Numbered from the stretch's first letter, positions 22,620 through 33,371 are shown. The stretch is DNA of 64,000 nt from Acanthosepion pharaonis (GCA_903632075.3 CAHIKZ030000057.1:1051001-1115000); one strand, 5' to 3'. Notes: generated by a model from the sequence alone, not told the origin. Numbers and translations: made by a program.

Positions 22620-23100
22620 TCGGTATGGAGATAAAATACATAAGACAGCAAGTCCTCGGATCGGGAGATTGGAGTTTTTGAGGAGTGTGAAACCATAACA
22701 TAATCGCCGTTGTTCCCAGGTCTACTCTGACATGTTAAGGTCCAAGTATGTGAATCCTTAAACATTTTATACTAAAATTAATAATAAATTTTATAGTAAC
22801 ATGACGATCAATACAACAGTAAAAAAAATATAAAAATAGTTTCATAATTAAATTCCCAGCAATACATTCTTATAAAACAGTTTTTAAACAATAATTTTTC
22901 GTAGTGAAATTGCTAGCAAAATATTTTTAAAAGAAATTACCAAATAGATTTTATTATTTACAAACAGTATATTTAAAAACAAAACATACGTTTATAATGA
23001 AATTATAAAATTATGTACAAAATATCTTGTTGGAAGCTTAAAGTTTCATAAAAAATATTTAGATTTCAGCATTAAATAACCAATGGAGATGTTCATATGC
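22620..23100 (+). repeat. Dispersed repeat Rep-A, diverged copy
   Basis: It shares with the copies at 30.6, 49.6 and 60.2 kb the blocks CGGATCGGGAG, GTTGTTCCCAGGTCTA, and an A/T-rich array of ATTACCA/GCAAAATATTTTT-type repeats. It ends with CAGCATTAAATAACCAATGG and a GATATGCCG-like terminus (CATATGCCGC). Confidence 0.5.
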
Positions 23101-23330
23101 CGCTAAGGAAAGTTAACCAACAACTTTCACTTTAAAAAGATATTCTCACAATTATTATGACAACCCAGGAAAAGAATTCTAGAGAATTGCGTCAAAGATA
23201 ACTGCATGAAAATCGATGTAATACTGAGAACGCTATATTCGAATAATTTGAATTTGTTTTTCGGCTTTTCAGACCTTCGGGGTTATTTAATGATGAAAAT
23301 ATATTTTAGGATTGTAAGAACAATTTCAGT
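23090..23330 (-). repeat. Dispersed repeat Rep-C, copy 2
   Basis: Inverted relative to 19790-20070. The minus strand reads GTTCTCAGTATTACATCGAT, CTCTAGAATTC, GGGTTGTCATAATAATTG and AGATATTTTTTAA-like sequence. Confidence 0.55.
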
Positions 23331-23481
23331 TAGTGAGCGAGAATTGCATTAACAATTTATTTTTCTGTGTGAAATTAGTTTTTCAATATAAAGATCTATT
23401 ATCGGATTCAAAGCAGGGAAGAAACGAGACGGAAATTCCAATTTGACTCTCCAACATCTTATTCAGTGCCGATATCCATTA

Positions 23482-23562
23482 CACCCTCCACACGAGGAAA
23501 TCTTATTAGAAAAACATGCCGGGGGACCTGCTGGAGGGTGCATATTTTTCTAATAAGATTTA
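23482..23562. repeat. Short palindrome
   Basis: Arms at 23497-23519 and 23540-23562 are near-perfect inverted copies (GAAATCTTATTAGAAAAACA / complement). A further pair, CACCCTCCA and TGGAGGGTG, lies at 23482 and 23532. It would form a hairpin. Element unknown. Confidence 0.65.
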
Positions 23563-23670
23563 TTGAATAGTCAAACAGATAGATGTAAATAAATAAACGG
23601 ATTATTTAATATATGAATAAAACCACATAATCTACTCAAATATAGGTATCCATTAAAAATAAGGTTTAAG

Positions 23671-23671
<1 letters not shown>

Positions 23672-23726
<55 letters not shown>
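23672..23726. repeat. (TA)n microsatellite
   Basis: About 27 TA units. Confidence 0.95.
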
Positions 23727-23728
<2 letters not shown>

Positions 23729-24083
23729 GTATTTATGGGTAAAGATCTGTAGGAAAGTAATCAAGTAGATCCTATTAATATAAAATATTAAAACTGATCC
23801 ACAAAGAAAGCTCAATATATTTATTATAGAGCATATAAATGAATTACATAAAAAATGAAAAAAAAAATAAAATGGGATAAAATAGGGTTAAGTTTTTATG
23901 TAATACATACACATGTATGTATATATAAAAGAAATATAATGTAGTGGTTCCAACGAGAGAAAAGTATGTATATTGAAGAAAAAAAAACTGCCGCAAACGT
24001 TTTTGGTTGTAATGTAGATTTATTTAGAAAAAAATATTATGCTAAATTTTTAAATAATTTTTTTTGATGTTTCTAAAGGATGC

Positions 24084-24314
24084 GACCGTCTTCAGGTAAA
24101 AGTGGAGATTTCCACATATTATTAAAAATAATTAATTTTTCCTCATGTTCAATGTTAAATATTCTCGATATGAGACAATTTCTGTTTGTGTAATCTGAAT
24201 TTTTTCAAGAAAGAAATTCAGATTACCAACACACAAACAGAAAATGTCTCATATCGAGAATATTTAATATTGAACATGCGGAAAATTAAATCTCCACTTT
24301 TACCTGAAGACGGT
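24084..24314. mobile_element. Palindrome of PLE-type terminal sequence
   Basis: Arms 24084-24203 and 24210-24314 are inverted copies, each running from an ATTCAGATTAC centre through CTCATATCGAGAATATTTAA and CTCCACTTTTACCTGAAGAC to GGTC. The left arm has about 30 bp extra (CACATATTATTAAAAATAAT). The same block series occurs singly at 47690-47860. The right arm continues into CGCGAGACCAGAAACACGTG and reaches a (TA)n tract at 24373. Confidence 0.65.
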
Positions 24315-24366
24315 CGCGAGACCAGAAACACGTGTCGTAAAAACGTTGTCAACACCTCTCTTCTCT

Positions 24367-24372
<6 letters not shown>

Positions 24373-24438
<66 letters not shown>

Positions 24439-24551
24439 GCATTGTGGGTAATATATTCTGGCGGTTTATTTTTCAGGATTCGCTTGTTTCTTTCTTTATT
24501 TGGGTTAATTTATTTTACTTGTTTTTCATTTACATTTTATATTTTTTTTCG

Positions 24552-24605
<54 letters not shown>

Positions 24606-24662
24606 TAGATATATAATATATAGATATATCATATATATAATATAGATATATATATATATATA

Positions 24663-24698
<36 letters not shown>

Positions 24699-24720
24699 TA
24701 TATATATAGATATAATTATT
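24373..24720. repeat. (TA)n compound microsatellite region
   Basis: (AT)n at 24373-24435, a 120-bp spacer, (AT)n(GA)n at 24556-24603, and degenerate TA/GATA repeats to 24720. Confidence 0.9.
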
Positions 24721-25076
24721 TATTTAAAAATATGATTCCAACTCGTGACAGAAGAGGTCTCAGGTTTCAAAACAAGAGCCGAAAACTTCAATATAATTAT
24801 TTGAATTAAAATTAGTTAAAGAAAGCTCTGTTCCATCTTCAAGCTAATTTTTTTTTTTTTTTTTTTTTTGGAATAACTTATTTCAGAAATTTACCTGTTT
24901 TAATAATTGAAATCAAAATTTCCATGGTAACAGCTAGGGCGCATTGTTTAAATTGGGTAGGCGTGTGTTGGGTGTTAATAATAAGTATCAGTATAGAGTT
25001 ACCTTCATAGATGTCAAGTCAGGGTAAGGTGGGGGGTGTATATATTTAAAACGGAAGATGTATATATTTAGTTAGA

Positions 25077-25079
<3 letters not shown>
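24721..25079. other. Unassigned stretch
   Basis: No recognised feature apart from a T-run at 24849-24869. Confidence 0.4.

Positions 25080-25136
<57 letters not shown>
25080..25136. repeat. (TG)/(TA)n microsatellite
   Basis: It lies at the 3' side of the minus-strand PLE at 25140-26330. Confidence 0.95.
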
Positions 25137-25139
<3 letters not shown>

Positions 25140-26330
25140 TATTGTATGTTAAAGTAGAAATATTTTAGTTGCGATGTGTTTTGTCTTTCTGAAGTTCATC
25201 GGACAAAATTTTGTATATTTGTAGGATTACATATGAGTACGACAGAGGGGTCCTGCCAATTTTGAATTATTTTGTTTATTAGCCGACTCCATTTATTCTT
25301 TTTCTTTCCACCACTTTTGTAAGTAGGTATTCTAAACTGTGATATGAAAAGTTCTACCAGGAATGTTGAAATGTTATAAGAAAGAGAGCGCAAATTTACT
25401 GTAGATGACCTTGCAATTAAGCCACTCTTTAGACATTCACCTCGTAATGAATTATTTGTCTCTTTTGATAAGAGTAGCATTATTTTATGTCATAGTTGTG
25501 TTCAGCCTCTTTACCCTGGGCAACCAACGCATTTGATGTATAATTTTGTTTTAATCTAATATTTTATTTAGATTTATTTGTATTTTTATGATTTTTATGA
25601 CAACTATTACAGGTGATAGCGTAAAGTCCTCCTTCAGGATTTTGTCTCTTGTTTTGTTTAGTATCGACTAGGTTTTTTATTGTTTGGGATAGAGTAGTAA
25701 CTACATTTATTTACTTTAGCTTATTTTTGATTGTATATGTGACTGATTTAGCAGGTAGGCTAACATATTTTTTGCTTCGTTGGATTTATCAGGAGTTGTC
25801 GTTTTTTGGGGGTTTTTTGTGTGGGCCTTTTGTTTCACATTAAATATAAAATAATTATGATACTGAAGAAGTTTCAATGTTTTTCTTCTTTTCGTGTAAA
25901 TAATCCGAGCTGCATATTCTTAGAACTCTTAGATTTTGTTGTTATGATGGAAATAGAAATTTATTAGGTCGTTTTTGTTGGTTGATTTTTGGTGGATACC
26001 TAGTATTAAACTGTTAACGCGATGTAACTTGGTATATAGGAAAGATAAAGGGACTGTTCTTACCATTTCGTATTTAAATTCCATTGTGTGTCCAACTTTG
26101 TTTAGTTGATCAGGTCAATCGGTATCACGAGTAGAACATCATTAATCAGTGTATTGATTGTTTGGGCAAAACATTTTAGAAAGGTCCGGATTTGAGAAAG
26201 TCTAAGAAGATATATACCATCAATCCACAGAGAGGCGATCCCATTGGTAATCAAAATATTTGTTTTTAACAATCATGATTAAATGTGAAGTAGCATTGAT
26301 TGGTGATGAGACGGCAGGCTTTAATTATAT
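25140..26330 (-). pseudogene. Penelope-like element: RT C-terminus plus GIY-YIG (PLE-C)
   Basis: Several frames on the minus strand join into a PLE order. LPMGSPLCGLMVYIFLDFL is RT motif B. A degraded YIDDVLLVIP-type motif C (surviving as DVLLVIPIDLIN) follows, then KVEHTMEFKYEMVRTVPLSF-like sequence in a broken frame. Next come STNKNDLINFYFHHNNKI and LRVLRICSSDYLHEKK. A linker leads to the GIY-YIG start GGLYAITCNSCHKNHKN, in which the expected YIGET is lost. The end is ARSSTVNLRSLSYNIS. RT motif A and the N-terminus are missing. Stops and shifts throughout show that it is dead. Confidence 0.65.
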
Positions 26331-26337
26331 CTGTTAG

Positions 26338-26587
26338 TAGAGAGAGAGAGAGATTCATCTTTAATTGTGTTAGGTGTTATGTTCGGGGATTTAGGCATTT
26401 TTAACTGGGATGTTGGTATAGAGGAATTAATATCTATATTCTCCATGCGTTTGTCGGTCATGCTTGTTTCACTTACTTTTTCAAATAGTCTGCCTGAGTT
26501 CCAAAGAGAGGGATTTGAATATTGTTCTTGATATATATGATATATATTCTCGTCTCTCTCACTCACATATTCCTCTCTCTCACTCGC

Positions 26588-26646
<59 letters not shown>

Positions 26647-26651
26647 TATAC

Positions 26652-26683
<32 letters not shown>

Positions 26684-26790
26684 GGATAGATAGTGAAGGA
26701 GGTGGATAGAGAGAGGGGGAGATGGAGAGAGAGAGAGAGTGAAAGAGAAAGAGAGACAGACAGAAACAGAGATAGATAGATGACTTGTTT
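26338..26790. repeat. (GA)n/(CA)n/(TA)n compound microsatellites
   Basis: (GA) at 26339-26352, CTCT/CACT-rich DNA, (CA)n at 26583-26645, (TA) at 26646-26666, then long GA-rich DNA to about 26780. Confidence 0.9.
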
Positions 26791-26823
26791 TTATTTGAAC
26801 GTCATGGGACATGTAGGGATAAT

Positions 26824-26839
26824 ATTATTATTATTATGC

Positions 26840-26870
<31 letters not shown>

Positions 26871-26872
26871 GT
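26824..26872. repeat. (AAT)n microsatellite
   Basis: ATT/AAT trinucleotide runs. Confidence 0.9.
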
Positions 26873-27539
26873 AAAAATAAATATATAAAATAATTATAAT
26901 GAAAATTATATATAAAATAAAACAATAACATGAAAACGTTGTGTAAAATAAATTAAATAAAAAAGAAAAATTAAAATAATAAAATATTCCCAGTATGCAA
27001 CAAAAACTTTTCCTGTCGGAAAATACGAACATATCGCCAAAAGCATCGTACTGGCAACACTTGTCTGACTTCTCTCTGTGATATGAAGTAAATTTATCCC
27101 TTTTCTTGTATGTACCATTCAACAATTGTAACCTAAAAATGCAAACAAAAAATATAAATGAATTGTATTAAATTTTAAAATACAATTTACTATGCTTTTC
27201 CTGTTATTTGTGTAAGTTTTATTTCCTGTCAAATAAGTGTTTATCTCTGTTATCTTAGGTCATGGTGTGGGTGAACTCCCATAAATTTCTTAATGGCCGC
27301 CGACGAGCATATCAAATCAACCTATTCACACATGGATGTTTCCTACCTCCAGGATTTTGAAATATTTGCTTTATATTATTCATAAAAATGTAATTTATCA
27401 TTAATTTTTTTTTCTGACACCATAAAGAGAAAAAAAGCTACATTTACTACATAATATATGAAAATAAGTTTTTCAAAACGAATGCATCACTCTCTAAATC
27501 GGAAACACATAAAATGATAGAATGTATATGGAATAAATC
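26873..27539. other. Unassigned stretch
   Basis: No recognised gene. A roughly 40-bp block near 27048-27090 is shared, inverted, with 17588-17630. Confidence 0.35.
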
Positions 27540-27727
27540 ATAAAACAATTAGGTTGCATAGGTTGTAGTGAGAGTGGAAGAAACTGAAAGCACATTAAAG
27601 TAGCAGAATTTCAAAGAGATAGAAGATAACGATTGAAACTTTCGAATACCGTAGCTCACAGAAAAGACAGAAGCCGGAATTGTTCAAGAAGATACAAATG
27701 TGCTAGAAGAAATTATTAGCATAGAAA
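27540..27727. repeat. Rep-B, left half of an interrupted copy
   Basis: It matches 61975-62100 in order: TAGAAGATAACGATTG (there AGAATATAAAGATTG), ACAGAAGCCGGAATTGTTCA (there ATAGAAGTCGGAATAGTATT), and GAAGAAATTATTAGCATAGA. The match stops where PLE-A begins. The right half is at 30150-30450. Confidence 0.6.
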
Positions 27728-29293
27728 ACTCGAAGACCTCATTAGCAATGGTAGCTACATCAAAGTGGAAAAGGATCCTACTATGAAAACGGAACGCGAA
27801 CTGTCACAGATCCTAATCAAGAACAAGGATCACTTCGCACCTAAGACGTATAGGCAGTTATCGCAGCGTTATACCAAGCTACATCACATATACGGTCTCC
27901 CTAAGATTCCCAAAGACGGTATTCCGCTAATGCCGATTGTTAGTTGCCAAGGCTCTCTGTGCCAGCGTCTGAGTCGCTACCTTGTAGATATAATTGACCC
28001 ATTGATCGGAAAGTCTCCTTCATATGTCCGAAACTCCGCCCACTTCGTGGAAATAATGAAAGATGCTCTCATCCTATCCAACCAGATGGTGAGCATGGAC
28101 GTGGTGAGTTTGTTCACCAAGGTACCCACGGAGGAGGCACTCTCAGTAGTCAGAGACAGATGGGCCTCTGACTCTTCTCTAGAAGAACGGACCAGTATTC
28201 CAATAGATAATCTGATGGAGATGTTGACTTTCTGTACACAAACCACACATTTCGGAATGGGATCACACATATACTGACAGGATGAGGGCTTAGCAATGGG
28301 CTCGCCATTATCACCAGCAATGGTGAATATATATATGGAATACTTTGAGGAAATGGCATTTGAATCTATATCTCTAAAGCCAACTTTATGGTTAAGGTAT
28401 GTAGATGACACCTTCATAATCTGGCCACACCAGGAAGATGTTTAGGTTCTACTGAACCATGTGAACTCAATAAGACTTTCGATACAGTTCACAATGTAGA
28501 AAGAGAGTAACAACACACTCCCATTCCTGGGTGTTCTAATATCTCGAACAGAGCATGGGTTTAAGACATCCGTATACCATAAACCGACATTCACCTGACA
28601 ACACCTTAATTTCAACTCCCACCATCCATACAGCGTAAAGAAAGGGATCGTCCGTTGCTTTCAACACCGAGCAAAAGTCATAAGTGGCGATCCAGAGACG
28701 TTAGATAAAGAATTGATCAGTATAAGTAGTACCCTACAACGTAACAACTATCATGGGTACATGGCAGCAGCCCCAAAAAACTGGTATAGGCGAGTACAAG
28801 AGGAAGAGGACAACAACACTCAGAAAACAGTCTGCCTGCCTTATGTGAAGGGGTTATCAGAAAAAATACAAAGGATCTGCGGTCCATATAACATCAGAAC
28901 AACCTTCAAAAGCTTGGCGACAGTTCGCAGATATCTCTCCCGAGTAAGACCCCCCATAGAAGAGAACATGACTAAAGACTGTGTGTACGCTATCCCATGC
29001 AGCTGCGGAAAGGAATATAAAGTAGACAGGCCGCACCCTCAAGGTAAGGCTTCAAGAACACCAGAAACCTGTAACACGAGGGGAAGTAGAAAAATCAGGT
29101 GTGGCTGACCACATATGGAGAAAGAAGGGAGATCACCGCCCTCTGTGGGATCATGCTGGGATCATTGACAAGGAATACCATTGGAAAATTTGTAAACTTA
29201 AGGAATCAGCACATAAATATCCTTAGCCGACCAAGCATAGAAATAAATACAATATGGGAACCAGTAATAAGGAGTGCCAGAGAAAAGCAATGA
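27728..29293 (+). pseudogene. Penelope-like element: RT plus GIY-YIG (PLE-A)
   Basis: This is the best-preserved PLE here. From about 27728, KLEDLISNGSYIKVEKDPTM leads into the RT: GLPKIPKDGIPLMPIVS, SMDVVSLFTKVPTEEA (motif A, Asp present), AMGSPLSPAMVNIYMEYFEE (motif B), LRYVDDTFIIW (motif C, YVDD intact), LPFLGVLISR and YHKPTF. A connector follows, then the GIY-YIG start CVYAIPCSCGKEYK. The expected GETGR is disrupted there, and a frameshift near 29040-29095 moves the rest (GVADHIWRKKGDHRPLWDHA) to another frame. Four in-frame stops lie at 28275, 28443, 28497 and 28596. The N-terminus is truncated. On this family, PLEs are established retroelements whose RT is related to telomerase. Confidence 0.85.
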
Positions 29294-29399
29294 TAACATA
29301 GTTGCAATATTAGCTCTAGTAAAAACATGAAATAATAACAGTAAAAATTGCAATATGAGCACAGGTAATAATGGGTGCCGAATACATTAGATTTATAAT
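29294..29399. other. Short spacer after PLE-A
   Basis: AT-rich, possibly the PLE 3' untranslated region. Confidence 0.35.
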
Positions 29400-29714
29400 A
29401 CCCAGAAATTCAAGCCCAGATGTCCTCAAGGACACATGGCACAATGGATAAAGGCGTTGGTTAGATCCAGTGAGAAGACCCAAAGAGTGTGAGTTCAATA
29501 CCCGGTTAAGGCAATAACTGATAACTGACATCCATCAAACATGGCACGTGGAACTAGAACAGTCTACCCCAGTGAGCGAAATAAAGCGTTCAGTTCGAAA
29601 TTCCAACCACCTGAAGAAGGCCGGAGCGTACAACGGCGGAAACGTTGTGATAAATATGGCAACAAAGATAAGGATAGTAGTCCGAATAATGTAAATAATA
29701 TAAGTAATGTATAG
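29400..29714 (+). mobile_element. SINE-K, full length (cluster copy 1)
   Basis: The tRNA-like head has A-box-like TGGCACAATGGATAAAGGCG and B-box-like GAGTTCAATACCCGG. The body is GTGGAACTAGAACAGTCTAC, AATAAAGCGTTCAGTTCG and CACCTGAAGAAGGCCGGAGC, then GGCGGAAACGTTGTGATAAA and TCCGAATAATGTAAATAATA. Pol III promoter boxes are those expected of a tRNA-derived SINE. Confidence 0.8.
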
Positions 29715-29727
29715 ACGTTACGTACCG

Positions 29728-30027
29728 AATTTACATTATTCGGCCTATTATCCTCATTTGTCGTTATATTTCTCACAACGTTTCGGCCGTTATACTCTCC
29801 AGCCTTCTTCAGGTGGTGGGAATGTCGAACTGAACCCTTTATTTCGTTCACTGGGGTAGACTGTTCTAGTTCTACGTGCCATGTCTAATGGATGTCAGTT
29901 ATCAGTTATCTCCTGTTAATTCCCCTACTCAAGTTCTCCACCACCTTAACCAGGTATTGAACTCACAATCTTTGGGTACTGTCAATAGATATAACTAACA
30001 CCTTTATCCACTGTGCCATGTGTCTTT
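29728..30027 (-). mobile_element. SINE-K, full length (cluster copy 2, inverted)
   Basis: Reverse orientation. The 3' end is at the left (TACATTATTCGG), the motif pair is at CAACGTTTCGGCCG / CTTCTTCAGGTGGTGG, and the head is at the right (TTTATCCACTGTGCCATGTG). It is tail-to-tail with copy 1. Confidence 0.8.
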
Positions 30028-30150
30028 GAAGAAGGCCGGAGCGTACAACGAGCGAAACGTTGTGATAAATATGGCGACAAAGATGAGGACAATAATCAGA
30101 ATAATGTAAATACTGTACATAATTACTCATCTCAGAAATATAGACAGATA
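30025..30150 (+). mobile_element. SINE-K, 3' fragment (cluster copy 3)
   Basis: It begins abruptly at TGAAGAAGGCCGGAGCGTAC right after the head of copy 2. It continues to ACTCATCTCAGAAATATAGA, the fullest 3' end of the family in this window. Confidence 0.75.
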
Positions 30151-30450
30151 TAGAAATTATTGTTACAACCTCCAATTTCAATAGTGAAATAATGAGCCCG
30201 AGCGGCAAATCTATTACTGCTATTAAGTGAAGCCGAGATACCAACGAGGAAAGTTCATCAGACAAGTAAGTGTGAAAATATTTATAGATCTGACAAAGGA
30301 AGCCTACGATGCTCAGTGGAAATCATTATAGGCTGACTATGAAAGATTGATGCCAGTGCTGTGAAATCTTGCATGGATTAATTTCAACTCTCCTTATTCA
30401 TAAGTGCATTGGTTATTTCCAGGTAAACCGATGACTGACTGTTCAGTGAA
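30150..30450. repeat. Rep-B, right half of the interrupted copy
   Basis: It matches 62110-62400: AATCTATTACTGCTATTAA (there CATCTATTAATGCTATTAA), GTGAAAATATTTATAGAT, GACTATGAAAGATTGATGCC, GCTGTGAAAT, and CCAGGTAAACCGATGACTGA. Confidence 0.6.
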
Positions 30451-30529
30451 GACTTTAAATGTAACTAGTAGCGACTCCTCATTTGGTGTTACCATGTACG
30501 TGCAGAAATAGTGCTAAAACCCCGAAGGA

Positions 30530-31250
30530 TATTTATGATGGCAGGTTTGCTACATTAGGGGATGATTCTCCAGCTTTATCAACAGTGTAAAAGGGAGCAG
30601 GTGAATGTAAGAGGAGAAAGGAGTGTCTTGAAGACGACTCATAGCCTGGACATCTTGCAGAATCTACCACCGAAGAAAGTATTGATCCGTCTTGGGTATG
30701 ATGATAAACTACATCCAGCAGCAAGGCTTTTATGAGCGTGGAACCTCCTCTTAATTGTCGTCGTTCCCAGGTCAATCTTCACTCGGGGTGGTAACAGCTG
30801 TTAGTCTCAGCTATGGGTAAATAGTCAAACCTCAAACTGAGGTCAAAACACGATGAAAGTATAAAAATAGATTTTATAGAAATGTTACAGAAATATGTTT
30901 TTTTTTTTGGTTTTTTTTTTTTGGTTTTTTTTTGAAAAAAATAATATTGTCAGCAATTCACTTTTGGAAAGAAAAATATTACCAGCAATAAATTTTTGGA
31001 AAAAAATACTAGTAATAAATTTTTGAAAAAAAATATTACCAGCAATAAGTTTTTTGTAAGAAAATAACTGCAATATATTTAACTCTTGACAAGAAACCTC
31101 TTTACAAAAATACGTCAATGAAACATGATGCACAAACTTATTTCTTACAAAGAATACATATTTTATTCATACGAACCTATCGTAAAAACTTTCTCGGCAT
31201 TAAATAACCCATTGTAGTGTTTATATGTCGTAAAACAAAATAAACCAAAC
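30530..31250 (+). repeat. Dispersed repeat Rep-A
   Basis: Ordered blocks shared with 49540-50080 and 60230-60530 are GGACATCTTGCAGAATC, GGGTATGATGATAAACTACA, CCTCTTAATTGTCGTCGTTC, CAGCTGTTAGTCTCAGCTAT and GGGTAAATAGTCAAACCTC. An A/T-rich array of (GCAATAAATTTTTGAAAAAA)-like units then ends in CGGCATTAAATAACCCATTG and ATATGTCGTAAAACAAAATA. It has no recognised coding domain. Confidence 0.65.
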
Positions 31251-31251
31251 C

Positions 31252-31755
31252 AAAAGACTGATTGATTTCACCATGTGGTAAATGGATGACACACAACTAA
31301 CTATAATAGATAGAGCTATTAAAATATACAGTGAGAGAGTTTAGAATATTCTTCAAATAGAATTGGCATGATGAAAGATTTGTTTCGTGGACGTCAAGTC
31401 TTCTGATACATAACATCACATCACAGGAAAATCTGACAATGTCCGAGGTCGATCCAGATGGTTTACTTGAGCAAGAGACAAAGAGAAAATCCATGCTGTG
31501 AAAAAAAAAAAAAAAAAAAACTCTTTATCTGTTCCAAAAAAAGCTAAGTTTGTTTCATCAGAAGTAAAGGTAATGGCCTCAGTTTTTTGGAGATGTAAAA
31601 GATATTGTGTATATTAATTTCAAAATGGCCTTACCATCAATAGAGAGTACGATGCCAACTTGCCCATGCAGATAAGAAAGCTATCAAGAACAAATGCTCA
31701 GGAAAACTGAAGAATAGGGTCTTTTTTTCCTCAGGACAATGCTCCAGCACATTGA
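31252..31755 (+). pseudogene. Mariner-like transposase relic
   Basis: The 5' segment 31252-31500 matches the minus strand of 63330-63560 (TGGTAAATGGATGACAC...). After an A-run at 31501-31520, the plus strand encodes SVPKKAKFVSSEVKVMASVF and then W. A diverged INREYDANLPMQIRKA-like block follows, with QDNAPAH at about 31732-31752. These are the central mariner DDE-domain motifs, including the second catalytic Asp. It is frameshifted and lacks the DExW motif, which looks deleted between 31445 and 31480. Confidence 0.7.
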
Positions 31756-31756
31756 T

Positions 31757-31925
31757 TGAGGCAGATTCAGCTGGTTTCCTTGAATATTTCCTAACCCAGG
31801 ATGAGTGTTGGATTCATCAAATTGAGCTAGAGACAAATAATGTTGTGTTTAAATGTCTCGCTTCAAAATAGTCAATCGGAGGACTAAACGCGTCGACAAA
31901 GAAACGTCTTATATATATATATAAA
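31757..31925 (+). mobile_element. Mariner-derived fragment with GAAAC-type tail and (TA)n
   Basis: The plus strand encodes EYFLTQDECWIHQIELETNN, a mariner DExW block with the first catalytic Asp. It then changes into TTCAAAATAGTCAATCGGAG, ACTAAACGCGTCGACAAAG and a (TA) run at 31911-31925. The same fusion recurs on the minus strand at 63215-63360 and 63590-63740. Confidence 0.65.
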
Positions 31926-32679
31926 GGTAACTTCGATTTTTCGGCATAAATGTTTGATACTTAAAACACTTGAATTATTTAAAATGAAAAAGCATACTTG
32001 AAAAATTAATTTAAGCTTTAATTGAAAGCTAAATGATTAAATTTATTATTGCCAGAAAGTAAAATATTCTGGTGTAATTCAGATAGAAATTATATAGATT
32101 GGAACATCCAATATTTGCTCGATTTTTTAAAAATTCTCTTAAAAGCAGCCATTTTCTTAATATTAATCTGATTCGAAATGAATATTACTTATAGAATAAA
32201 AATGTAATATACAAGAATTTCTTAATGATTGGACCTGTTTATCTGAAGCGATAATTGATAGACATTTTAGTGACGAAGTTATGACAGCTAGTACGGCTGA
32301 CCAGAATTGACATAAATTTAGGAAACCAAAGTGAATTTTCGATTTTTTTGATTTTGACAAGCTATAAGTTTTACAAATTATCATATTTTCAACAATTATC
32401 TATTATTTTATTGACTTTTAGTTACGTTTGATGATGCTTTATGGAAAAATAAAAAAAATGGAGTACTATAAAAAATTTTCTTAATTTAATTTTAAAACTT
32501 CATAATATATGAAATTAAAATAAAGATAAGTAAGCGACAAAATTAACAGTGATACGGATTTTTTATAATAATTAAAATATTTTGTAATCATTAATAGTTA
32601 ATAAATTTTAATTAACATTAACGAAAAGACTTTTTTCTATTGTCTTCAATCCAAGCACGTGACCTTTTCATAATAATGA
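31926..32679. other. Unassigned AT-rich stretch
   Basis: No recognised feature. Confidence 0.4.
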
Positions 32680-32960
32680 CATGTTCATAGATGAAAGAAA
32701 TTGAAGTGAAAATTTTGCAAGAATTTCCAAATCAATGTGACTTCACTGGAAAAAAAACTGCGAAAAAATTATGTGTAATTATTACACTGCCGCGATGACG
32801 TAATGAAAACAATTTTTTTTAACCACAATTTCAAAGGTGTTAGAAAGAATTAAAAAATTAAAAAATAATTAAAAAATACTTTGGTCTATCTTCTTAATAA
32901 TAACATAAATATTTTGATGATAATAATTTATTCTTATTAAATGTGTGGCCTTTTTCACAC
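32680..32960. repeat. Dispersed AT-rich repeat Rep-E, copy 2
   Basis: It matches 4620-4950 in block order (GCAAGAATTTCCAAATCAATG, GGAAAAAAAACTGCG, AAAAAATACTTTGGTCTATC, AATAATAACATAAATATTTT). It is followed by (CA)n. Confidence 0.5.
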
Positions 32961-32980
32961 ACACACACACACACACATAT
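32957..32980. repeat. (CA)n microsatellite
   Basis: About 11 CA units. Confidence 0.9.
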
Positions 32981-33128
32981 TGAACAATAAAAAATTATTA
33001 AAAATTTAAAATCTTCAGACACACTGGGTTCTAGATTAATATTCTTTCGTTTTTTATTATTATTTCATTTAGATTCCTCAATGGGTATGTTTATATATAT
33101 ATATATGTATATAAAAAACACATACACG

Positions 33129-33130
<2 letters not shown>

Positions 33131-33174
<44 letters not shown>

Positions 33175-33175
33175 A
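33131..33175. repeat. (TA)n microsatellite
   Basis: About 20 TA units. Confidence 0.95.
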
Positions 33176-33292
33176 ATACAGATAACTAGACTCGTTTCGA
33201 AAACCCTCGAATTTTGGATTTGCTAATAATCAAATCAATATCGAGGAGAAAAAGTTTTAAAAAAAAGAAAGAGCTACAAACGAACTTCTGCC

Positions 33293-33295
<3 letters not shown>

Positions 33296-33371
<76 letters not shown>

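Noticed and set aside
24186..24608. 140-codon open frame with IYIYIY runs
   Set aside because: It runs through (TA)n tracts and a palindrome. Ile-Tyr runs are microsatellite artefacts; the same applies to many short frames elsewhere.
25649..25843. Hydrophobic 64-codon open frame as a membrane protein
   Set aside because: It is antisense to the connector of PLE-C; hydrophobicity follows from T-rich sequence.
26802..27125. C2H2 zinc-finger-like peptide (HREKSDKC...)
   Set aside because: One weak linker-like match with wrong Cys/His spacing. A related block at 17.6 kb suggests a dispersed repeat.
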